From Achatina immaculata (taxonomy: Eukaryota; Mollusca; Gastropoda; Stylommatophora; Achatinidae): a DNA stretch of 64,000 nucleotides. The stretch lies in the NCBI GenBank assembly GCA_009760885.1, contig CM019697.1, positions 30,930,710 to 30,994,709 on the forward strand, written 5' to 3'. The notes under the pieces are model-generated. The model had not been told where the DNA came from. It saw only the letters and a list, made by a program, of their open reading frames with translations, and did no database searches. This document shows positions 10,901-22,900 of this stretch, piece by piece. Both the position numbers and the translations under genes were made by a program. Position 1 is the stretch's first letter, and each line of letters opens with the position of its first letter.

Positions 10901-13900
10901 CTCAAGATTTGTGTCATTATTTTTTTCAAGCATGTTTTTGTACTTCAGTGTTCCACTGGGAAGCTTTTCTTGGTATTCTTCTCAGTGCTCTGTCATTAAA
11001 CATTCTGAGTAATGTTTTGTTACATTATCTAGCGAACGAAGAAGTTATATTATCAGTTTTCCATGTTTCTGCATGCTATAGCAGAACTGTTCTAATGCAG
11101 GCAATCAGAGCTTAGTTTAAAGTTGCAGATTCAGTGAAATAATAGATAAGTATATCACTCTGGGTGGGGAAAAAAATGTGCTCATTTTCTCATTGTATGT
11201 GTATTAATTGTGTGTTTAATTGCTGCATGGCTAAATTAATGAGGGACTAATGGAGTGCTTATTTTTATCTCCAGAATTGCTGAGCTGTCTATGGCATCCA
11301 TCAATGAAGCAAAAACTGTTATGAGCAGAATTGTACGCATGCCATTCTATCATCATTATGTGACTGTAGAGATTACAAAACGTATTCAGGAGGAATATGT
11401 AGAATATGCACCATACAGTAAGATTGAAGAAACAGGTACGTTTAACATATTAGTTAGTCCTTTCTTGGACATCATTTGATTTCATTATTAACTCTTTCCG
11501 TGCGGCAGAAGAAACACGGACGTGTCATGGCGTGCGGGAGTAAAACGCGGGTCTTGAACTGTAAGGGGGTCTAGTTGTCAAATGGAATGGAAAATAGTAT
11601 TTCCATGTACTTCCATATACGTAATATGTGTCAAAGTGTAGCTAAATGAATGAAAATTTCATAAATGCAGAGTTTTTTAGGAAAAAGAAGTAATGTGATG
11701 TTTTTAGACACTGATTGTGGCCAGCTCACCATCGGCTAGGTCTAGATTCGCGCTACATACCCCCTACTTACCATCTAAGATGTGTAGATCTACTTGTCGA
11801 TCTCGTATTGTGACTCCGTATTGCATTTCCGCTGCATGAATGTCTGAAATAACCTCCTAACTACTTCTCTAGTCGTCTAAATCTACTTAGAAAACATTCA
11901 AGAGCAGCGGGGTGGCCATAGGCTATGTCCATACCCCTACCTACATCGTCAAAAATTGAAAAATTTCCATGCTTCGCGTCCTTGTTCTTGCTTGGCATTG
12001 CTTGTAACTAGGCACGCATTCTCCATTTTGAAAGTGTCACCGGAATCGCGGACAAAATCCGTACAATGTAAATGTTACACCGCCTGTTCTACTGGAACAA
12101 TGAATGTTGAATTTTCGACCATAACGGTAGCTTGGGACCGGAAGTGTCGAAAATTCGACCATACGCACGGAAAGAGTTAAATGAATTAAAAGTTGGTCAT
12201 TATGCACATTTACAAACTTGCAAACAGCAGTAAATGGACAACTGGACCAGCAACCCATCTGGAAAATCCTTTTATGCGCACCTGCCAAAGGCCAGCCTCA
12301 GAGACCATATCATTTTATGACATAGAGATCAGCACACAGTCTTCAGGTTTCACACAGGACACACCACCCTCAGCAAGCACTTAGAGTGAGCACTGACCAC
12401 GTATCATATTGCATGCATTGCAACAGATAAGAAGAAGAAACTGAAACACCACCTGCTGCAGTGTAATGAAAGATCTTTGGAAGAATCTGATACCACCAAA
12501 CACCTATCACTGGCTTGGTGTGTGGGGATACAGAACAACTAAGAAAAGACTTGCACATTCCACTACCTGACACAAGGGAAAAAAAGAGTGAAAACTTGTA
12601 AACCAGGGGATCAGAAAAGTCCAAAGTTGGTCTTTTTTTTTTTTTTTTTTCTAATTAGCTTCCTAATTCAGCGTGTCAAATTTCAGCATGTTACAGTTTT
12701 GTCACAATTACTTTCCTTAACATTATCCTGCCCTCAGTCAGACTTCAGACCAGACTTAGTGTCTTAAGTTATAAAAGATAAGGTAAAATTCCTGTTTCCA
12801 TGCTGTTAAGGCATAATGGGGATACGCCGTTAGGCCCATATTTTCCATGACCTTCGGCACGTGAAAGTGTGATGTGGTCAGTATCACACCTGGCCACTTT
12901 ACCTTCTCAGATTTCTCTGGTACCCATTTTTAGAAGCTGGGCGAACTCCAGGGCCTTTTTGGTGTGTACCAGAAAAAAATCCCATTTCTGGGACTGAACT
13001 CGCTACCACCAGATTAGTAAACTGAGCACATAACCAGGCCGCCTGTTAGATAAAAGATACATGGTAAAAAAAATAACCATAAATAATATGTAATGTGCAA
13101 ATTAAGCTATAAATATTGCTTCTATTTACATCATCATTTATTTGAATATTTGATATGATGTATGGTTATCACAAGTTCCAGTCAGCATGTGTATGTGTTA
13201 GCTGTAATTTATTCAACAGCTGTTGATGACCAGTATGAGATTTGGAATTCTTTAGAATTTTTCTTTCCTTTTGGTTGAATCTCATGTCAAAATAACCATA
13301 AATCTGATAACATCATTTGCATTTTCTTTGCCAGATTAATAAATATACTGCCTTCAGAGGCTAATATTGTGTGTATATATATAAGAAATGCAACACTACT
13401 ATAGTCGTAATAGACACCAAATTTCGAACTTGTATCAAAATTTTATTTTAAGGAATTAATGTTTCAGTCTTGGCATAAAGAAACTATAATACTTTAACAA
13501 TGAAATGATGTTCATTAAATTTGGTTTGGATTTTTATTCTTTGCTACTGAGGCTTCCGTTTCAGTAAGGTGTATGGCCTGCTCTGGCCTGTATCAGAGAA
13601 CGACATCTCCTTGACATGGATCCAATTCACCGTTGGATCTGTTGTTGTGGGATGGCTGCCTATTTTTCCTGCAGTGCAAGAGACAACTGTTGGAAGATTG
13701 GTTGGCACCATGTCTCGCTAGTGGACTTATCTGTTGAGTTCATTTCATAAGTGTTCTATTGGGTTCATGTCTGATGACATGGATGGCCACAGAATGGTCT
13801 GGATATTGTTGTCAGTGAGGAACTGGGTGGAGAGTTGTGCCATATGAGGTCGAGCATTGTCCTGCTGAAAAACTAGCTCTGGTGCAGCTAGAAGTGGGAC

Positions 13901-16900
13901 AGAGAATTTCAGCGACATTGTTGGGCATTCAGGCATCCTTCAGTTTGCACCAGGTCACTTCTCCCCATGAAGTTAATCATTCCCCACACTAGTACACCTC
14001 CACTACCATGTGGAGGAGTCTCATCCATTCAGTTTCGGGCATAATGTTCATGGACTCTGCAGTAAACCCTTCTCCATCTATTGTGTCACTGGAGCAGAAA
14101 GAATGATTCATCACTAAACCAAACCCATCTCCAATCATTCGCATTAGTCCATTGATGATGCTGGTTTACCTACTACAGTCATTTCTGGCAATGCTGGTCT
14201 GTAAGAAGAGGACCTCTGTAGGATCATCTGGCCCAAAGATCAGCGTCATGCAGCTGGTTCCTGACCGTTTGATCTGAAATTCGATGAGCTGCTGTCATTG
14301 ACTGGACTGTTGAAAATGCAAATCGATTCCTAGGGTGATGCAGTCATATGAAGTGATCTTCGGCAAGAGTTGTGACTATAGGTCTTCCACTGCGCTGCCA
14401 GTCTGCAACTGAGCAAGTCTCTTGAAATCGTGTCCATAGGTGACTAATGGTGCTTCTAACCACATTAAATTGTCTGGCCACTACACTTTGTGCGCACAAA
14501 GTCACAGACATTTGAGAAAAGTATACCTGTGATAAAGTAAGAGGAGAGCTGGGAAGATGCCAACAACTTTAATCACATTCTTTCTTTCCTGTCATCTTTT
14601 GTTAAGCATAAGCATACAGTTTTTTTTTTTATATGATTTTTAAAAAAAATTCCCTTGTTCTTGACAGCCATTATAGTGCTTGATTCTACCAAAGGTGAGA
14701 AGCTGAAGAACACTAGCATATCAAGAGGTAAGTAAGCTTGTGGGTAGTTGGTTTTCTTTCTTCTCTCATATGGTTCTTCAGTACGTCACCATCAGTAATG
14801 TCAGCATAGAATAGTTGTACATGTTTAAGATGTCAGCGTGGAACACTTATGCGTGTTTAGTGCACTGTCATTGTAGAATATTTGTACATGTACAATGAGA
14901 TGTCATCATAAGAAAGTTGAATATGTGCCATGAGATATCACTGTAGAACAATTGTACTATGGTTTGCAGACACATATTCTCCATTTTTAGAGACTGTTTT
15001 CCCCAACATATGTATGCCATGTACCAACATGTACAGTTAAGCCAACTGACTGGCATCAGAAACAGGTCCTAGATCCACAACCTTCAGAGTGATAAGCAGG
15101 GACAACCACAGTTGCTACCTGTCCCAAATCAAGACTTTATTCCATCTCCAAGTGATACAAACAGTACACCATCTAACTCCTTGTCATTTTTTTTATACAT
15201 ACAAAAGATTAAGCAAGAACTAACAACAATAAGCAATACAACAGATACTAACCATCTGAACCATCTCTAGTTTCCTTTATCAAGTTAACCAAACAATGTT
15301 TTTCATTTAAAAAATTGTTAATGTTTTTTTTTCATGACATCTCACTGTACTTGTATGAATGTTGTACAGTGATATCTCACGGTATATATGCAACTGTCTT
15401 ATGACAACATCTCACTGTACAACAGTTCTACAGTGATATCTCACAGTATATATGCAACTGTCTTATGACAACATCTTACTGTACAACAGTTCTACAGTGA
15501 TATCTCACAGTACACATGTAACTTTCTTACGATATCTCACTTTATTATATATATCATAGCTGATCATACATATATATATATATATATCCATATATCTGTG
15601 CCGTTAAACGTCACATAGGGATCGCAAAGTAGTTCGTCAATTTTTCCTGTCTTAGGCGAGTCTTTCAACCTCATCAAGGAATTTTATACCTGTTAATTTG
15701 GCCTCTCTTAACAATGACCTCTTCAGAGTTTCACGCGGTCTGCCTCTTTTTCTTTGGCCTGTTGTGTTCCACTTGATAGCTTGTTTTGGGATTCTCTGAT
15801 CATTTCTTCTCATCAAGTGACCAACATATGCCCATCTCCTTTTCCTGATCACCTATGAGACTGGTTGCTGTTCAGTCAACACATTGCATTATGCATAAAA
15901 CTTTATATGTGTAAGTTCATAGTTCATTTTGAATTCCTTCATTTCTTACAAACAATGATCATTAAGAAGTCAAATATGTGTTTCATTGCTTCAGTTTAAT
16001 GATTTTGTCATAGTAAAGAAAACTTGCATGCTATATTCTTCCTCTCTCACAAAAGCCACCTCTAAAGTTTAGTAAAACTGTAGGAATTCAGAAAGTTTCA
16101 TAAATTCTACTTTAAGATTCAATGTCAGCAAAGAAGCTGAGTGAATTACAAACGAAGAAAAATGAACAGTTATATTAGTCCATGTAGTGAATTTAAAAGA
16201 AAAGCTTGTTACAAGCAAAGTTTCATGGGACCTTATAGTACTGGAGAAATTGTCATTAAAAACAATGCTTCTAACAAAAGAATGTGTGCAGTGCAAACTC
16301 AGGGTGACTGTTCAAGTTGCTGTGGAAACTGAACATAAAACTAAACTGACCAGTCATTTACTTAGTTTTGCTTTTGTCAGAAGATCAGAATAAAACCATG
16401 AATAAGTTTACTCAGGCCATTGTTGCTATGGGTTTATTTTCTTTTTGCATGGTCCAGTCTTATCTGACATGAAGAGAAGTTTCTTGTTAAAATGATTTTG
16501 GAGGTGGCGTTTGGTTGTTGTATGGTGTTTTTTCTGGTGTTAGCAGACTGTTGTGGTTTCCTTCACAGGCGATGAGAAGGAACGAAGCCTGTGGATTAGA
16601 TATTTGCCTGAGAATACAAGCCCGGATATGCTTCATGTTATCTTCCCACTGTCAAGGACCGCTGCTGTACAAGAACATGGTGGTTTGCAGTGAGTGTTTT
16701 CTGTGTAATCAGCCTTTGTCGTGATTCGTCTCATCACAGACATCTGGACAGTTCATGTGTGGCTCAGAACTCTTCAGCTTGTACGTGATTGTCGGACTTG
16801 ATCAGTTCTTGAGAAGCTTTGAAAAGAATTGTGACCTTAGTATCGGCTTTGTCTTGTACCATCCTAAATTGATTATTACTATGGAAACATTTCTTTGACA

Positions 16901-19900
16901 CTCCTTCCAACAACTTCCTCTTTATCAAAATCTGAATGCCCAGCTAAGATAATTGGTGACATAAAAGTATACTTCACTTGTACATGACAAGAAAGACTAA
17001 ACAAGAAATGACACCTTCAGGGCAAAAGGTTGGAGTGACACCAGTATTACACTATATCCAGAAACAGCAAGTCAGATGGTTTGGCCACATAACACAGCTA
17101 CCACCAGACAGTATACCACACACAAAAAAACCCACTCACTCTAAGATTTGTAGGTAGCAGTGGAAGATGCCATCCAGCTAAAAGATGGAGGGAAGAAATT
17201 ATAAAAACCTTAAATAGCTCATTATATGAAACAAATTGCTGAGCTTTGTCAAGATGTCTGTCTGTCCTCTCAACACTGAGAGGTATATGAAGAAGAGGCA
17301 AGACAAAAAATGTACTTTAATCAGTTTTTTAATAATTTTTTGGAAACACTGTTTGTCTATATGTTTATGTAAATCACTATGTGGTTAAAAAAAAACAACT
17401 GTAAATTACAATACATTTAAATGCCCAGTATCAAATGTCGGATATCTCATTTTCTCATATATTTCACACCACATTATTTTTTTTTCTCTTGCTTGATGCT
17501 CAGAATGAATCAGTTTTTTTCTTGTAATTCATTTAACTGCTTCCATCTACAACGTTATGTATGAAGCACATGGTGCAGTGGTAATGTGTGTGAACAGAAA
17601 ACAAAGTGATGCAAGTTTAGCCTTGTTTAATTTTCTTTTTAAAGATGAACCTTGGATAGTTTTAATTATAACTCATATTTTCACTTCTTCATCACTTTTG
17701 ATTGGTTACGTCAAGTTCATTTCGTAGTTAATAGTCGTATGATGCTTGTGAAACTACAGCTTCATGGTAATCCTACATAGGAAAATATGTTGATAGAAAG
17801 ATATGTCATATTATCAGGATATGAATGATATATAATACATGAAGACTGATAGGGTCTGCAGTACATCATTAATTACTGGAATACAAATAACTGTGACACT
17901 GTAATAATCCGGGTACTGACGCATAGAAATATATTGATGATAAAACAAACAAGGATCATTGTCAGAGGTAGTAAAGGTAACCCTTTTGTGCCATAGAGGC
18001 ACATAGGGATATGATGTTAGTGCCCATATTTTCCTCGACCTGTCGACCTACTGGAGGGTGATGTGGTCAGCATCAGGCCTGGCCACCTTTCCTTCCCCAG
18101 CTCCAGAAGAAGTCTTCTTGCAGCTGGATGACTGGGGCACCTCTGATCAGATTCAAACCCCAGACTTTTGCCATGAAAGGCTGGTGCACTAACCACTTTG
18201 CCACTCAGAAGCCGTGTCAGAAGTAGTGCACTCCAATAAGAACAGAAGTACAGGTGACACATCCACAGACAAGCTTCAAGATTTATTTTTTATTTTTTCA
18301 TAGTTGCTCCAATGATTAATTCATTTCTGGAGCCAAGTCCTTGCATGTTATCATGTTTTTAGTTGTTATTTTTCTTCCCACTTTCAGAATTGGAGTAGTG
18401 GAAGCCCTTTCAAAAGCTGACTTACTGGTTTTCATGAAATCATATGTGACAGTCATCATCAATGACAAGCATGTTTTATCTCTCTTGAACACAGAACCAA
18501 AGGAAAATGAGATTGGTGAGTTTTCTTAAGGAATTCCTTTATCCGTTGCCTCATTAATCAGAAAATTTTTCATTATTCATACTTTTTTTTTTAAAATAAA
18601 CAGCAGTGAGAACTAGCTGAATAGATGTGCTATGGGTAAAAGTTTTCAAATAATGTGACCAGGACCAAATCCAAAGGACAACAACAGCAATATGAAAAAA
18701 AAAAAGGATTGGACCACATTATTTCGACAAAGAAATTTATCTATATAGTTAAACAGTAGCATAAACACAATTTTGTCACACTACTTTCCATTGGACAATG
18801 TGACAACCCACATAAAACTGAACCTCTGCCTGTGGGTTGATAGCCAAGAAGCCATAGACAACACTATCTTTACAACAACAGCATAATTCATACACGTTAA
18901 TTTATCATTCTTATTTTTCTATACTATGGGCTTTTTAACATTACAATTTTAACATAGAACGAGGCAATAAGAGTGATCTTGGGTTGCACCAGGGATGCTC
19001 CGGTGGCAGCCATGCACTTTCTGCTTGATTTGCTGAGTGTGAGGTCTAAACACAAGTATGCTTAGGTGAAGGCATACATCAGGATTGCTGGCACGAAGGA
19101 TCATCCTCTCCATAAGGAGTTGGGGTTGATAAAGGGAAGACGCATCAAATGAGGCAGATTCTGGATGATTGGGGTGGAGGATACAATAAAGTCAATTTGC
19201 CAGTTAGATGAGGTGCCAAAAGGTGATGACTAATTACAGGTACTGGACCGATCTCAGCTAACGAAGGCTTTTATACAGAAGGGCTGTGAATGTCGAGATT
19301 TGGCACAGGGAGCAGTTGAACTTTGGGTTCAAGATCTCATCCAGCATCACTGTGGGTCTTCTGACATGGTAACATATACAGATGGCTCAGTGACTTGGAA
19401 TGGCAGAGGTAGTTTCCGTTTTATTGCCTTTGAAGTCACCACTTCAAGCACGCAAATGGAAATTGAAGCCATGTTGGTGGCAATGGAATGGTTAGTTGCT
19501 CATGATGTGGTTAATAGTGTCATTGTGGCAGATTCACAGAGTATGCTTCATAAGATTGAGAAGAATTTGCATTGAAAAGAATGGATTCATCTGTTAAGCC
19601 AGTCAGCTGTGACAGGCCTAAGGTTGCTTTACTGTCCAGTACATGGCAGTGATGTGGCAGATAGACTTGCTGGACAGGCTAAAATAAATGGCAGACTGAC
19701 AGTGGACAAGGGGAACTTTGCTATAGCTGTATTAGACAGCAGGAAAATGAAGAATGGGAATGGAAGAACAATTTAAATCTGAGGAGATTGCTGGAGCTAG
19801 GACAAATCTGGCAGGAAATCCTACCTGTGTAGCAGAAAATGCATCATAAACAACCAACATTTGATAGGAACTATTAGCAAACACAGGAGACCAGAAGTAA

Positions 19901-22900
19901 GGGTAGACCAGAAGAGACATGAAGAAGAACAGAAAGGATGTTGAGCAATAGAGGGCAAGAGCAGAAAAAAAAGGCAAAGGACAGGCATTTGTGGAAAACC
20001 CTTGCAGAAGCCCCATGTGCCTTGGGTACTTAAGGTTCAGAGAGAGAGAGATTAGCAAATATACTCTTGGATGGATGGTGGAGCATGGGGCTGTCCCAGA
20101 TGCAGTGAAGCTGAAGTCTAAATTTTGAACCTTGAACCTTTTTAACATTACACATTTATTAACCTAAACATTGAGACCATCTTTTACATGAATATCTGTT
20201 GATCCTTTAATGCACTGAAAGTCACTTATGTTCATTGGTTGTGTTAAGAAACTGTCTTATTAAAAGTCATTTGAAATTGGTACACGCATCCTTTTATAAT
20301 TTTTATTCTCCTTTGTTGTCCTTATTAGAAATAAAAGCTGATTTGGAGAAAAGAGTGCAGGTTGGTGATGAGATGAAGCCAGCCCCAACAGAGGTGGCCG
20401 ATAAGTCAAATCAGCGCAAGGATGACAAGAACGAAACTAATCGTATACTGAAGCGTACGCTGCAACAACAGCCTACAGCAGATGGGAGGCAAGCAGGGGG
20501 CAGGCAAGGTTCAGGAGAACCATCAGCCAAGAGAGGCCTTATGGGCAACTATCCTGAAGGTCGGTTTGACAGCCGCTGGGGTTCTAGTAATAGCCCATTT
20601 GCTGCTGCACTGCTTGGTCGAGCAAATCGTGCTGGATTTGGAGGCATGTACACTGTGTTATTTCTCTTGAGAAAACATTTCATGTGTGCAGATTACACGC
20701 ATTGTCTGAGAAAAATATAACATGAAACATGATAAGAGATACCATTTAGATTGTTTAGTCTTCTAATCTGAGGCTGATATTACCCCTATAGTAACTCAGT
20801 TTTAGCTAAAAATATATCCTGCAGAATGGTTTTGACATGTAATACTTTCATTAAGGGATACTTTCATATGTTATACTGCATAATGGTATAAATTAAAGGT
20901 AACCCTTTTATGCCTCAGTAGCACACTAGAGGGTGAGATGGTCAGTATTCAGAAGAAGTCAGTTACCCATTTCTACAGCTGACTGACTGGGGTGCTTTCA
21001 GACAGATTCGAACCCCTGACCTTCACCATGAGAAACTAGTGCAGTGATACTTTATGAAGGAATAAATTCATTCATTCATTCATTTGCATGTCCCTTGTGG
21101 AACTTTGCCTCCCTAACAGCACTCCTGTAGGCCTCTCAGTTTTGAGCAAGATGGCCTGCTGCTGATGCATCCATTTGCAGATCATCAGCGATGTCTTGCA
21201 GCCATCTTCGCCTTGGTCTTCCTCTCTTTCTTTTCCCCATTATGTACCCTTCCAAGATGGTCTTCTCTAGATTATCATGATGTTTAATATGTCCAAATAT
21301 TTAAGTTTTCTCTCTTTAATCCTCTTTACTAGCCAGCCTTCTTCAATATTAAGTTCTTATAGTATGGATATATGTGTTCTTTTTTATGTCTATGATATTT
21401 GAAGAACTTTTCTGTAGCATTTACATTCAAAGGCATTTATGTGTTTCTCTATTTTTATAGTTCCATCTGTTCCTCTCCACAGATTCTTTAGTTTTACTTT
21501 CTGAAGAGTGATAGATATCCTCCTAATTTCCCTCATTGTATCTCCATTATTAGTTAGTAGTAATCAAAGATATTCAAAACTCTCCACTTCTTCTAGTTTT
21601 TCCTCATTGATACATATTTCAGCTGCCTTGTTTGTTTTGTCAGTTGTCATCAGTTTAGTTTTCTTTGCATTAAGATAGAGGTTTTGTTCTTCGCTGTTCT
21701 TACGGACTGACATAATTAGTTTTTCCATTCCTTTTTGTGTTGTGGACAGTAATACTGTGTCATCAGCATATCTAATCTCTGGTATTTCATAACCTCCAGT
21801 TGTTATGGTGTCGTAATATTCTTTGTCTACATCTTCTCTAACATTCCTCATTATATTTTCAGTATACAAGTTAAATAAGTAGGGTGACAATATGCACCCC
21901 TGACGGACCCCTTGTTTTATGTCAAACCAAGTTGTTGTTTCACCATTTATTCTTACTGCTGCTTGCTGGTCTAGATACAGCAGTGATGTTAATTGTATCA
22001 AATGTGCTGGAAATCCCATTTTTTCCATTATTTCCCAAAGTTTCTGGTGTTGTACACAATCAAATGCCTTTGAGTAGTCTATGAAGGCTAAATATAGATT
22101 CACATTAAACTCTCTGCATTTCTATATTATTAATCTTAGATTGAATATATGATCTCTTGATCCTCTTCCTTGCCTGAAACCAGCTTGGACCATGTTGACT
22201 TCTTGTGTTTTCTTACAAAGAAGGGACAAAACTGGTGAAATATTTGGGTCAAATGGCATGTTTTATTTGCAGGCCAAATTAACCCCCGTGGCATGGCTGC
22301 TGCAGAGATGATAATGATGCAGGCACGGCTGAACCAGACCATAAGGAGCCAGCTGATGATGCTTAATCCTGGTGCTAGGAGAGCTGCCAGTCTTGGGTTT
22401 GGTGGAGGCCGTTACCTTGGCGGGGGCTCGCGACTTTTGTCTGGCCGCAGAGGTCGACACAGGTGAGCATCTGTAACTTTTCTTTTATTATTATTTTTAT
22501 TTTAAAGATAAAAAAATTGTTGCTTCCTGCTTACATTTTAAAATGTGGGTTAGCTTGCTGAATATCAGATTAAATCTTTTATTGTGTTCTGTCTTCATGC
22601 CATCATCAGGTGCCATACTGACTGGCATTGGCTATTATGCTTCTCCAGAGTACACGATCCTTCATGCAGGCCATCAGCTTAGTTGGTGATCTCCTCTCAC
22701 ACCATCCCGTCAGACTGTCCAGTATCATTTCTTTTGGTCTTCCTTTTGATCTTCTTCCTTCTATTTTTCTTGTTGTAATAATATTTTCAATGCCCTCTCT
22801 TCTCATTGCATGTCCTATGAAAGTACATTGTCTCTCTTATTTTTTTGACAAGATTTTTTGTCTCTCCAGCTCTTCACATACATTCTTCATTAGTTATTTT

